A stretch of DNA of 64,000 bases from CAUPWF01 sp964367905 (GTDB lineage: Bacteria; Bacillota; Clostridia; Lachnospirales; Lachnospiraceae). Both the position numbers and the translations under genes were made by a program. Positions 42,636 to 50,660 of the stretch are shown in pieces (positions within the stretch are counted from its first letter, which is position 1; each line of letters begins with the position of its first letter). The notes beneath the pieces are model-generated. The model was not told where the DNA came from. It saw only the letters and a program-made list of their open reading frames with translations, and ran no database searches. The DNA is taken from positions 62,001 to 126,000 of the forward strand of contig CAYIZP010000002.1 in assembly GCA_964367905.1 (NCBI GenBank), written 5' to 3'.

Positions 42636-42932
42636 ATGATTTTAGCAACAGGTGTAGAAGGGTATTTACCGATTATTCTAATTTATGCGGCATTTTTTGG
42701 AGCGTTATGGTTTTTCTTATTCCGTCCACAAAAAAAGGAACGCAGTAGAGTTGCGGCTATGATAGCAGATGTGGCGGTAGGAGATACAGTGTTGACTACA
42801 AGTGGATTTTATGGGGTTGTGATTGATATTACAGATGAAGATGTAATTGTTGAATTTGGAAGCAATAAAAACTGTAGAATACCAATGCAAAAGCAAGCGA
42901 TTGCACAAGTGGAAAAAGCAAACGCAGAATAA
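42636..42932 (+). CDS. yajC: Preprotein translocase accessory subunit YajC
   Basis: The 98-residue protein has one N-terminal TM (ILIYAAFFGALWFFLFRPQKK) followed by the conserved KERSRVAAMIADVAVGDTVLTTSGFYG segment, in two parts, and a small strand-rich C-terminal domain. It associates with SecDF and YidC. AGGAGG precedes the ATG. It is followed by a good intrinsic terminator at 42944-42971, so tgt-yajC is probably one unit. Confidence 0.95.
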   Translation: MILATGVEGYLPIILIYAAFFGALWFFLFRPQKKERSRVAAMIADVAVGDTVLTTSGFYGVVIDITDEDVIVEFGSNKNCRIPMQKQAIAQVEKANAE

Positions 42933-42943
42933 GGAAATAAGCG

Positions 42944-42971
42944 AAAAGGGTTTCAATTCGAAACCCTTTTT
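42944..42971 (+). terminator. Intrinsic terminator after yajC
   Basis: AAAAGGGTTTC (42944-42954) pairs with GAAACCCTTTT (42960-42970) around AATTC, running into the T-run. Confidence 0.9.
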
Positions 42972-42973
42972 AA

Positions 42974-43001
42974 TGTAATAGGAAACTTCATTTCCATTAC
43001 A
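42974..43001. repeat. TGTAATAGGAAA palindromic repeat, copy 2
   Basis: TGTAATAGGAAA (42974-42985) pairs with TTTCCATTACA (42991-43001) around CTTCA, with one A bulge. It is the same family as 16877-16906 and again begins just after a terminator T-run. Confidence 0.75.
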
Positions 43002-43053
43002 CAAAACGCTCCGGGGGGATGCTCAATATATTTTTATTATAAAGGAGAGGGAT

Positions 43054-43734
43054 ATGGAAAGACTGAAGAAGAATGATATTGTGCAAAGCTTTAAAAGAGA
43101 AATGTTAGACGAGGTGGAACAACAGAGTACACAGTATTTGTATCAGGTGCTTGATGTTGCAATTCATAGTGAGACGGAAGAGTGCATGGTTATCTATAAG
43201 GCGCTTTATCCACCGTATGATACTTGGGTGCGACCTTATGAGATGTTCATGGGCAGGGTTGAACGAGAAAAATATCCGGAGATTAAGCAAGAATTTCGAT
43301 TTGAAAAAGTGGAAGAGGGTATCATACGAAAGCTTGTGCTTGTTCAAAAGAAAGAGTATAATTATAGTGATTTGCTGAGAATTATAGAAATATTAAGATC
43401 GGACAAGGGATGCCCATGGGACAAGAAGCAAACATTTGAAAGTATGAAAAAATGCCTTTCGGATGAGAGTGAAGAAGTTTTTGAGGCAATTGATAAAAAT
43501 GATATGGACAATCTCTGTGAGGAATTAGGGGATGTATTGCTACAGGTTGTTATGAATGGGCAGATTGGAAAAGAGCTTCAATTGTTTGAAATGAAAGATA
43601 TTATTCAAGGAGTTAGCGAAAAATTAATCCGTCGACATCCACATGTGTTTGGAGAGCAACAAGTAGATAATCCAGAGGAAGCGCTTTTGAGTTGGAAGAA
43701 AGTGAAGGAATTAGAGAAGAATCATAAAAAATAA
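43054..43734 (+). CDS. DUF1653-MazG fusion, predicted nucleoside triphosphate pyrophosphohydrolase
   Basis: The 226-residue protein joins two modules. Residues about 20-75 look like DUF1653 (YLYQVLDVAIHSETEECMVIYKALYPPYDTWVRP, given here as the block around VIYKALY and WVRP). Residues about 105-225 are one MazG domain: LLRIIEILRSDKGCPWDKKQ, the metal-binding SDESEEVFEAI, ELGDVLLQVV and SEKLIRRHPHVFG. MazG enzymes hydrolyse (d)NTPs, often non-canonical ones, to monophosphate and pyrophosphate. The DUF1653 half has no known function. GGAGAGG lies close to the ATG. An AI-2E family gene follows after 26 bases. Confidence 0.88.
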   Translation: MERLKKNDIVQSFKREMLDEVEQQSTQYLYQVLDVAIHSETEECMVIYKALYPPYDTWVRPYEMFMGRVEREKYPEIKQEFRFEKVEEGIIRKLVLVQKKEYNYSDLLRIIEILRSDKGCPWDKKQTFESMKKCLSDESEEVFEAIDKNDMDNLCEELGDVLLQVVMNGQIGKELQLFEMKDIIQGVSEKLIRRHPHVFGEQQVDNPEEALLSWKKVKELEKNHKK

Positions 43735-43760
43735 AGGATAAAACATTAAAGGAGGGACTT

Positions 43761-44933
43761 ATGGATTTTTCAAAAGAAACAATCAAAAAAATAAAAGGGT
43801 TAATTATTTTTACAATTATAGTCATTGTGTGCCTGGTGCAGTATGAGCGAGTGCTTGGAATTATGTCTTATATTTTTGGAATATTACTTCCGTTTATTTT
43901 GGGTGGGGCGATTGCTTTTATATTGAATGTGCCAATGAGTTTTATTGAAAGACATGTTTTTAAGAAGAGAAATTATAAAAATAAAAAAACAGAACGAGTT
44001 TTGAATAAAATCATGCGTCCTACTTCATTGTTATTGACTTTTTTATTTGTTGCAGTCTTAATTGCTATTATTATCTTGGTGGTTGTACCACAGCTTGGGG
44101 TGACATTTACAAGCCTAGGAGTTAGCATTCAATCGGCGTTGCCGGAATTAGAGAAGCTTTTGACCAATATGTTTAGTTCCGATTCACCAATCACAGAGTT
44201 TGTGCGCACTTTGGAATTTGATTGGTCAGCAATTATGCAATATGCATTCAACTTCTTACAGGTTGGGGCTGGAAGTGTGATTGATGTTACGCTTTCGTTT
44301 ACAATCGGTTTTTTCTCGGTGGTTACAACCGGGTTTATTGCTCTTATTTTTGCAATCTATGTATTAGTGCAGAAGGAAACCTTAGGCACCCAAGCACGAA
44401 AAGTATTGTTTGCCTTTGTAAGAAGAGGAAGAGCTGAAGCGGTTATGGAAATAATGAGTTTGACATACAAAACGTTTGCGAACTTTCTAACAGGACAGTG
44501 CACAGAAGCAGTGATCTTGGGTACTATCTTTATTGTTGTTCTTACATTGTTTGGAATGCCATTTGCATTTTTGATAGGAATCTTTATCATGTTTGCGGCA
44601 TTGATACCAATTTTCGGAGCATTTTTAGGGTGTGGTTTAGGGGTGTTACTCATTCTTATAGAAGATCCTATTCAGGCTGTTTATTTTGTCATTATCTTCA
44701 TTGTGATACAGCAAATAGAGGGGAACCTCATCTACCCGTACGTTGTAGGAAGTTCTGTTGGTTTGCCTGCTATCTGGGTGTTGGTTGCAGTGACAATTGG
44801 TGGCAGTCTTGGAGGTGTGGTTGGAATGATTATCGCTATTCCGTTGTTCTCAGTACTTAATGCATTGTTTAAAGAGGTGGTTTATCTTAAGTTGAAGAAG
44901 AATGGAATTGACCCTAAGGAATTGGAAGGATAA
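43761..44933 (+). CDS. AI-2E family membrane transporter
   Basis: The 390-residue membrane protein has about eight hydrophobic segments and the family pattern: paired N-terminal helices, a large extracellular loop (residues about 110-150), then GQCTEAVILGTIF, LIPIFGAFLG, and near the end IQQIEGNLIYPYVVGSSVGLPAIWV in the characteristic position. Despite the name, most members are not autoinducer exporters and some are sodium/proton antiporters, so the substrate is unknown. AGGAGG-like GGAGGGA precedes the ATG. Confidence 0.92.
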   Translation: MDFSKETIKKIKGLIIFTIIVIVCLVQYERVLGIMSYIFGILLPFILGGAIAFILNVPMSFIERHVFKKRNYKNKKTERVLNKIMRPTSLLLTFLFVAVLIAIIILVVVPQLGVTFTSLGVSIQSALPELEKLLTNMFSSDSPITEFVRTLEFDWSAIMQYAFNFLQVGAGSVIDVTLSFTIGFFSVVTTGFIALIFAIYVLVQKETLGTQARKVLFAFVRRGRAEAVMEIMSLTYKTFANFLTGQCTEAVILGTIFIVVLTLFGMPFAFLIGIFIMFAALIPIFGAFLGCGLGVLLILIEDPIQAVYFVIIFIVIQQIEGNLIYPYVVGSSVGLPAIWVLVAVTIGGSLGGVVGMIIAIPLFSVLNALFKEVVYLKLKKNGIDPKELEG

Positions 44934-44940
44934 GTTTTTC

Positions 44941-44969
44941 TTGAAATTTGTATGAAATTATAGTATTAT
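44941..44969 (+). promoter_or_regulatory. Sigma-A promoter for the NlpC/P60 hydrolase gene
   Basis: TTGAAA (44941-44946) and TATTAT (44964-44969), spacer 17 bases, directly after the AI-2E gene stop. Confidence 0.5.
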
Positions 44970-45031
44970 GGTCTTTAGAAATGTGTGGGGGCGCTATTTC
45001 TAAAATTTATTTAATAAGGTGGAAATTACAT

Positions 45032-46126
45032 ATGAAAATGAGAAAAGTAATGAGTGCATTGGCGATTATCGCATGCACAGCGTCTTTAATAGTTCCTACA
45101 ACACTGGCGGCACCGTCAAGTGATGAATTGAAAGATGAAAAAGACGAAGTAGAAGCAGAGTTGGCTCAATTAGAAGCTCAATTAACAGAGTTGTTGGCTA
45201 ATATCAAGGAGAACGAGGAAGACATTGTTGTAATCAAAGAGGATATTGAAATTGCGGGGGAAGAATTTGATATCGCTCACGAAAGAGAACAAATTCAATA
45301 TGAAGCACTTAAGTATAGAATTCAATATCTATACGAAGAGGGTGGTTCGGTGGATATATTTGAGAAAGTATTGACTTCAAAGTCCATTACAGATTTGTTG
45401 AACAGTGTGGAATATGCGAATACAATTCATAATTATGATAAAGAATTATTAGAAGAGTATGTAGAAGTAAAAGAAGAAGCTCAGGCAACAGGAGAAGCTT
45501 TGGGTGTAGAACTAATTAATTTGGAAGAAAAAGAGGCGGAATTAGAAGCCAACAAGGCGGAATTTGATGCGCTGATTGTCGATAAAGAGGATGAGATATC
45601 TCAGTTAGATGCTGATATTCAAGCAGCACTAGCGGCAGAAGAAGAAGCAAGACGTCGTGAAGAAGAAGCAAGGCGTGCGGCAGAAGCAGCGGCTGCGGCG
45701 GCTGCGGCGGCTGCACAAGAGCAAGCATCGTCGGGCAGTGGATCATCAGGAAGTTCTACACCTCCTGTATCAAATCAACTTCCAGCAAATGTATCATCAG
45801 TAGTAGATGCGGCGAGAGCATATATTGGAGTTCCATACCTGTGGGGTGGAACAAGCTTTAGTGGAATAGATTGTTCGGGATTGACCCAAGCAGCTTATAA
45901 AGCGGTAGGAATCAGTATACCAAGAACATCGTCGACCCAACGCGCCAGTGGGGCGACAGTAGGGTATAGTGTATCAGATGCACAACCAGGAGATATTCTG
46001 TGCTATGATGGGCATGTTGCAATCTATTCTGGTAATGGGAATATGATTCATGCACCATCCTCAGGAAAGTTGGTTTGTGAAGTTTCAGCAAGAACAAGCG
46101 GATTATTAAAAGTAGTAAGATTCTAA
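45032..46126 (+). CDS. Secreted coiled-coil NlpC/P60 peptidoglycan hydrolase
   Basis: The 364-residue protein has a signal peptide (about residues 1-28, cut near LAAPSS), a long coiled coil (about 30-205) like PcsB and CwlO, and an alanine-rich linker with a run of ten or more alanines. A Ser/Gly spacer follows, then an NlpC/P60 domain with catalytic DCSGLTQ, DGHVAIYSG and NMIHAPSSG. Such proteins cut peptide stems in peptidoglycan and are often switched on by FtsEX acting on the coiled coil. ATG 45032 follows AGGTGG by 9 bases; the longer frame from 44948 is rejected. A strong terminator follows. Confidence 0.94.
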   Translation: MKMRKVMSALAIIACTASLIVPTTLAAPSSDELKDEKDEVEAELAQLEAQLTELLANIKENEEDIVVIKEDIEIAGEEFDIAHEREQIQYEALKYRIQYLYEEGGSVDIFEKVLTSKSITDLLNSVEYANTIHNYDKELLEEYVEVKEEAQATGEALGVELINLEEKEAELEANKAEFDALIVDKEDEISQLDADIQAALAAEEEARRREEEARRAAEAAAAAAAAAAQEQASSGSGSSGSSTPPVSNQLPANVSSVVDAARAYIGVPYLWGGTSFSGIDCSGLTQAAYKAVGISIPRTSSTQRASGATVGYSVSDAQPGDILCYDGHVAIYSGNGNMIHAPSSGKLVCEVSARTSGLLKVVRF

Positions 46127-46130
46127 TAAA

Positions 46131-46175
46131 TAAAGATAGAGGAACTTCTGAGTCGGAGGTTCCTCTATCTTTATT
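46131..46175. terminator. Bidirectional terminator between NlpC/P60 and MFS genes
   Basis: Perfect 15-base arms, TAAAGATAGAGGAAC (46131-46145) and GTTCCTCTATCTTTA (46159-46173). A-rich and T-rich flanks serve both convergent genes. Confidence 0.88.
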
Positions 46176-46219
46176 GTTTTAGATATATGGGAAATTACTC
46201 ATTTCTTGTATATCAAAAT

Positions 46220-47380
46220 CTATTCTTTTTTAATTAGGCTAACAAGTAGCAAAGTTCCGACGAGTGCGATGAATCCTAAGATTGAGAATAAAAGTACCTG
46301 ATTATTCACAAAGCCTAGAGCAATTGGGAATAGCAGTGCGGAGATTGAGAAACCAACCATGACACAACCATAGTTTGACCCGATGTTTTTCAAACCGAAA
46401 AATTTTCCGGTAAGTAGGGGGAAGGTTCCAGAGATTCCACCATAGCAAAACGTAATTACGATGATAACAGCCATGAGGAGATAGCTAGTTGAAAATATGA
46501 GTAGAAAAGCTCCTACAGCTGAAATTAATAGTGTTAGCATTGCGGCGAAACTGCGACTTGTCTTATCAGAGATGATAGGGAAGATCAGTCGTCCCAAGGC
46601 ATTGCTGATTCCCGTAAGCATAATCATAATAGTTGCCATACCGTCGGTTAGTCCTCGTTCCAATGAGAGGGATTTGAAAGATGGATTCAATATAAAATAA
46701 ACGGCTGTTCCAAACATAATAGCAAGTGTAATGAAATAAAAATCTTTTGTCTTTAGCATCTCGCTTTGAGTATAGTCTTTTCCAGAATTAGAAGTACTAG
46801 CAGTAGCTTGTGTTTCTACTGGCATTGTAATAAAAGAGAAACATACGAGTGTGGCTATTAAGAAAGCAATACCTAGGATGAAAAAAGTGGTTTGTAGACC
46901 AATGGCGGCTTCAAGAATCTCCACAAGTGGTGCAAAGATAACGGTCGAGAATCCAAAGGTGCATACGGAGATACCAGTTGCTAATCCACGCTTATCGGGA
47001 AAGTTTCTCTGAGCGGTACTGATGATTGCATTGTATCCCATACCAACACCAAATCCACCGATAATACCATAGGTGAGATAAATGAGAAGACCTAACTCTT
47101 TTGGTAATACGGCTGTTAGAAACATAGCCAGAGATAATAGAATTCCGCCAAATAAAACAGTTTTTTGAGTAGTGTGTTTTACTTGGAATCTTCCACCGAA
47201 TAGAATTCCTACAACGAAGAAACATAGCATAAATGAAGAAGTTAACTTCACGCGACCTGGATCAAGTGAAAAATATTCAGATACGGGTACAACGAAGATG
47301 CTCCATATGTAGATGATACCTAGGAATAGTTGCATGATGGAGCCGGCTAATAGGACGACATTACGATTTCTTTCTTTCAT
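46220..47380 (-). CDS. MFS transporter, oxalate/formate antiporter (OFA) type
   Basis: The 386-residue protein has about twelve TM helices and resembles the OFA branch: LGIIYIWSIFVVPVSEYF in TM1 and its loop, YGIIGGFGVGMGYNAIIST, and RGLATGISVCTFGFS. OFA members exchange small carboxylates such as oxalate/formate, lactate or pyruvate, and the substrate here cannot be told. It stands alone, with a divergent promoter pair shared with lrgAB. Pyruvate or lactate would fit a link to lrgAB, but that is only inference. Confidence 0.88.
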   Translation of the reverse strand: MKERNRNVVLLAGSIMQLFLGIIYIWSIFVVPVSEYFSLDPGRVKLTSSFMLCFFVVGILFGGRFQVKHTTQKTVLFGGILLSLAMFLTAVLPKELGLLIYLTYGIIGGFGVGMGYNAIISTAQRNFPDKRGLATGISVCTFGFSTVIFAPLVEILEAAIGLQTTFFILGIAFLIATLVCFSFITMPVETQATASTSNSGKDYTQSEMLKTKDFYFITLAIMFGTAVYFILNPSFKSLSLERGLTDGMATIMIMLTGISNALGRLIFPIISDKTSRSFAAMLTLLISAVGAFLLIFSTSYLLMAVIIVITFCYGGISGTFPLLTGKFFGLKNIGSNYGCVMVGFSISALLFPIALGFVNNQVLLFSILGFIALVGTLLLVSLIKKE

Positions 47381-47418
47381 GTTATTTACCTCATTTCCTT
47401 ATAAGTTTATATGAAGTA

Positions 47419-47447
47419 ATGATATCATAGGTTAAGTTTTAAGTCAA
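47419..47447 (-). promoter_or_regulatory. Sigma-A promoter for the MFS gene
   Basis: On the minus strand TTGACT (47442-47447) and TATCAT (47419-47424), spacer 17 bases. Confidence 0.5.
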
Positions 47448-47463
47448 AATCTACAAACTTTTA

Positions 47464-47492
47464 TTGACAAGTAGGTATTATTAAACTAAAGT
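47464..47492 (+). promoter_or_regulatory. Sigma-A promoter for lrgAB
   Basis: A perfect TTGACA (47464-47469) and TAAAGT (47487-47492), spacer 17 bases, 17 bases from the -35 of the divergent MFS promoter. Confidence 0.6.
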
Positions 47493-47554
47493 AAAAAAGT
47501 CATATTGTAATGAACAGATGAAACAAGTTAAAAGATGGAGATACGAGGTATTGT

Positions 47555-47917
47555 ATGAAGTATTTAAAGCAGTTAGGAATTATATTAATCATCACATTTA
47601 TATCTGAAATTTTGAAATATTTTATCCCGCTTACAGTGCCAGCTGGAATATATGGAATGGCTATTTTGTTTCTATTGCTATGTACAAAGCTCATTAAACC
47701 AGAGCAGATTGAAGAGACGAGTGATTATTTAATCAGTATTATGGGTGTGATGTTCATTCCAGCAGGCGTTGGAATTATTAATAACGCCGATAGCATGTTG
47801 TCCATGTTGCCAGAAATCATTATTAGTGTGGTGGTGGTTACTTTGATTGTCATGTGTGTCAGTGGCAAGGTGACAGAAATAATAATAGGAAAAGAGAAAA
47901 AAGATGGAATTGATTAA
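47555..47917 (+). CDS. lrgA: CidA/LrgA-family holin-like membrane protein
   Basis: The 120-residue protein has four hydrophobic segments and the family pattern FISEILKYFIPLTVPAGIYGMAILFLLLC, MGVMFIPAGVGIINN. CidA/LrgA proteins influence murein hydrolase activity and cell lysis, and in several bacteria LrgAB mediates pyruvate uptake. It overlaps lrgB by 14 bases, so the pair is translationally coupled. No lytSR two-component genes are adjacent. Confidence 0.93.
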   Translation: MKYLKQLGIILIITFISEILKYFIPLTVPAGIYGMAILFLLLCTKLIKPEQIEETSDYLISIMGVMFIPAGVGIINNADSMLSMLPEIIISVVVVTLIVMCVSGKVTEIIIGKEKKDGID

Positions 47918-48584
47918 TGCTTCAGTTTTTTTTGGTGCTGCAATATCACTAGGGGCATATCTAATCGGAGTAAAGGTTAAGGAAAAACTAAAGAGAGAGA
48001 TTTTTAATCCCATTTTGATTGCCATTATACTTGTGATAGGGATTCTTCTTATATTTGATATCGATTATGATGTGTATAAGGAATCAGCGCAATTGGTTAG
48101 TTATTTTTTGACACCGACTACGATATGTCTAGCGTTGCCACTTTATCGACAAGTGCAAATTCTGAAGAAAAGTGGGGTGGCTATTCTGATTGGAATCTTC
48201 AGTGGAGTGGTGACAAGTTGTCTATCCACCTATCTAATGACGGTTGTGATGTCTTTGTCACATACTGAATATTACACATTGCTACCAAAGTCCATTACCA
48301 CAGCCATTGGCTTGCCACTTAGTCAAGAACTAGGTGGAATAGGAGATATTACGGTTGCAGTGATCATACTTACTGGTATATTTGGTAATATGATTGCGAC
48401 CTATGCCTTAAAATGGTTTTGTATCAAAAATCCAATTGCGAGAGGAATTGCAATTGGAACTTCTAGTCATGCAATGGGGACTGTAAAAGCAATGGAATTG
48501 GGACAAATAGAGGGTGCTATGAGTAGCCTTTCGATAGCGATTAGTGGGATTATAACTGTAATATTAGTTCAGTTCATAGTTTGA
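47904..48584 (+). CDS. lrgB: LrgB-family membrane protein
   Basis: The 226-residue protein has about six to seven TM helices with the family blocks FFLTPTTICLALPLY (first residue differs), LPKSITTAIGLPLSQELGG and ARGIAIGTSSHAMGT. It works with LrgA. Hairpin element B begins 3 bases past its stop and may replace an ordinary terminator. Confidence 0.93.
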   Translation: MELINASVFFGAAISLGAYLIGVKVKEKLKREIFNPILIAIILVIGILLIFDIDYDVYKESAQLVSYFLTPTTICLALPLYRQVQILKKSGVAILIGIFSGVVTSCLSTYLMTVVMSLSHTEYYTLLPKSITTAIGLPLSQELGGIGDITVAVIILTGIFGNMIATYALKWFCIKNPIARGIAIGTSSHAMGTVKAMELGQIEGAMSSLSIAISGIITVILVQFIV

Positions 48585-48586
48585 TT

Positions 48587-48636
48587 GTTTTTAGGATTGT
48601 GAGAGCACAAAGTGCGTAGCAATCCATCTGTATCAT
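48587..48636. repeat. Hairpin repeat, element B copy 2
   Basis: GTTTTTA and a hairpin with outer stem GGATTGT/GCAATCC (48594-48600 with 48619-48625) and inner GCAC/GTGC with AAA loop; it ends CTGTATCAT. It is about 93 percent identical to 10941-10990, and the C-to-T change in the stem is kept as a G-U pair. Confidence 0.75.
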
Positions 48637-48678
48637 AGTAAAAAACAGGAAAAAGTCAGATTAGATGAGAATTAGTAC

Positions 48679-48707
48679 TTGAATAGAATCAAAGATTGTG
48701 TTATACT
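48679..48707 (+). promoter_or_regulatory. Sigma-A promoter for rpsB-tsf
   Basis: TTGAAT (48679-48684) and TATACT (48702-48707), spacer 17 bases, leaving a leader of about 105 bases. Confidence 0.6.
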
Positions 48708-48727
48708 TCTTGAGTCGTAAAAACACA

Positions 48728-48789
48728 CGTATATGATATCCGAATCACGGTGCTGAGAGTTCTCGGTTGATTTTGGACTTACATATACG
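48728..48789 (+). ncRNA. Structured rpsB leader, candidate S2 autoregulatory element
   Basis: CGTATATG (48728-48735) closes perfectly on CATATACG (48782-48789). Inside, TCCGAATCA (48739-48747) pairs with TGATTTTGGA (48768-48777), and CTGAG/CTCGG forms the tip. This three-part helix fills most of the leader just upstream of the rpsB ribosome site. S2 represses its own operon in E. coli; whether this is the equivalent site is inference. Confidence 0.55.
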
Positions 48790-48819
48790 GAAGAAAAACC
48801 AAAAATGGAGGAAAATTAA

Positions 48820-49560
48820 ATGAGCGTTATTTCGATGAAACAATTATTGGAAGCAGGTGTACATTTTGGACACCAAACAAGAAGATGGAACCCTAAGATG
48901 GCAGAGTACATCTACACAGAGAGAAATGGTATCTATATCATTGATTTACAAAAATCAGTAGGAATGGTTGATGATGCTTACAGAGCAATCGCTGATGTTG
49001 CAGCTGATGGAGGTACTATCCTTTTCGTTGGTACTAAGAAACAAGCACAAGATGCAATCAAATCAGAAGCAGAGCGTTGTGGAATGTATTACATCAATGA
49101 GAGATGGTTAGGTGGAATGCTTACAAACTTCAAAACAATCCAAAGCAGAGTAAACCGTTTGAAAGATATTGAGAGAATGGCTGAAGATGGAACATTTGAT
49201 GTCTTACCTAAAAAAGAAGTAATCGAATTGAAAAAAGAGTGGGCTAAATTAGAGAAGAACTTAGGTGGAATTAAAGATATGAAGAGAGTTCCAGATGCAA
49301 TCTTCATCGTAGACCCTAAGAAAGAAAAAATCTGTATTCAAGAAGCACACACACTTGGAATTCCATTGATTGGAATTTGTGATACAAACTGTGATCCAGA
49401 AGAACTAGATTATGTAATCCCTGGAAACGATGATGCAATCAGAGCGGTTAAATTAATCGTAGCTGCTATGGCAGACGCAGTAATCGAAGCAAACCAAGGA
49501 ACTACAGCAATGGATGTTGCTGAAGAGATGGTAGCTGAAGAAGTAACAGAAGAAGCATAA
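48820..49560 (+). CDS. rpsB: 30S ribosomal protein S2
   Basis: The 246-residue protein starts MSVISMKQLLEAGVHFGHQT and contains NERWLGGMLTNFKTI, PDAIFIVDPKKE and IPLIGICDTNCDP, all diagnostic of bacterial S2. It binds late in 30S assembly and is needed for S1 attachment. GGAGG lies 8 bases upstream. Codon bias is strong. A structured leader precedes it and tsf follows after 48 bases, the universal order. Confidence 0.99.
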   Translation: MSVISMKQLLEAGVHFGHQTRRWNPKMAEYIYTERNGIYIIDLQKSVGMVDDAYRAIADVAADGGTILFVGTKKQAQDAIKSEAERCGMYYINERWLGGMLTNFKTIQSRVNRLKDIERMAEDGTFDVLPKKEVIELKKEWAKLEKNLGGIKDMKRVPDAIFIVDPKKEKICIQEAHTLGIPLIGICDTNCDPEELDYVIPGNDDAIRAVKLIVAAMADAVIEANQGTTAMDVAEEMVAEEVTEEA

Positions 49561-49608
49561 GAACTAGTTGAGTATATTTGATATAAAGCAAAACGGAGGG
49601 AATTTATC

Positions 49609-50532
49609 ATGGCAATTACAGCAGGAATGGTAAAAGAGTTAAGAGAAATTACTGGCGCAGGTATGATGGACTGTAAAAAAGCTTTAGGTGAAACAAACGG
49701 AAACATCGAAGAAGCGGTAGAGTACCTAAGAAAAAATGGACAAGCAAAAGCTGAGAAAAAAGCTGGAAGAATTGCAGCAGAAGGTATTGTTGCAACAGTA
49801 ATCGTAGACGATACAAAAGCAGCGATTGTTGAAGTAAACTCAGAGACAGACTTTGTTGCAAAAAATGCTGATTTCCAAACATTTGTATCAGATGTTGCGA
49901 ATCAAGCAATCAATTCTGATGCAGCAGACATGGATGCATTTATGGCAGAAGCTTGGAAAGCAGATTCAGCTAAGACGGTAAAAGATGCATTGGTTGAGAA
50001 AGTTGCAGTAATCGGTGAGAACCTTACAATCAGAAGATTTGAAAAAGTAGAAGCAAACGACGGATGTGTTGTTGGATACATTCACGGTGGCGGAAAAATT
50101 GGCGTTCTTGTAAAAGCTACAACAGATGTTGTGAACGAAGATGTAAAAGCTTGTTTAAGAAATGTTGCAATGCAAGTTGCAGCTATGAATCCAAAATATG
50201 TAAGCCGCAATGAAGTAGATGCAGATTACATCGAGCATGAAAAAGAAATCTTATTAGCACAAGCAAAACTTGAGAACCCTGAAAAGCCAGATAACATCAT
50301 TGAAAAAATGATTATTGGTCGTGTAAACAAATTGATGAAAGAAGTTTGTTTGTTAGATCAAGCATATGTCCAAGATGGCGATATGACAGTGGAAAAATAT
50401 GTAGAATCTGTAGCGAAAGCAACAGGATCGAACCTAGCACTGACTTCATTTGTTCGTTACGAGACAGGAGAAGGTATCGAGAAAAAAGAAGAAAACTTTG
50501 CAGAAGAAGTAGCAAAGCAAATGGGTAACTAA
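49609..50532 (+). CDS. tsf: Elongation factor Ts
   Basis: The 307-residue protein has the N-terminal UBA-like segment LREITGAGMMDCKKAL, the TDFVAKN block that contacts EF-Tu, and the coiled-coil and C-terminal domains typical of EF-Ts. It promotes GDP release from EF-Tu. GGAGG precedes the ATG. Codon use is strongly biased. A small hairpin and a GGGACGGGGG-type inverted repeat follow the stop. Confidence 0.98.
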   Translation: MAITAGMVKELREITGAGMMDCKKALGETNGNIEEAVEYLRKNGQAKAEKKAGRIAAEGIVATVIVDDTKAAIVEVNSETDFVAKNADFQTFVSDVANQAINSDAADMDAFMAEAWKADSAKTVKDALVEKVAVIGENLTIRRFEKVEANDGCVVGYIHGGGKIGVLVKATTDVVNEDVKACLRNVAMQVAAMNPKYVSRNEVDADYIEHEKEILLAQAKLENPEKPDNIIEKMIIGRVNKLMKEVCLLDQAYVQDGDMTVEKYVESVAKATGSNLALTSFVRYETGEGIEKKEENFAEEVAKQMGN

Positions 50533-50536
50533 TACG

Positions 50537-50604
50537 GACGGTTTTCCGTCGAACGAAAGGGACGGGGGAAGAATGGAGCATAGCGACATTTTCCCCTGTC
50601 CTTA
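50537..50604. repeat. Hairpin plus GGGACGGGGG inverted repeat, copy 2
   Basis: GACGG-TTTT-CCGTC (50537-50550) is followed by GGGACGGGGGAA (50559-50570) pairing with TTCCCCTGTCC (50591-50601), one G-U. It belongs with the inverted repeats at 1441-1487 and 63854-63891. Confidence 0.7.
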
Positions 50605-50660
50605 ATTAATAATAGGGAATATTAACTGAATTAATAACAGTAGCGAAAAGGAGAAGAGTT

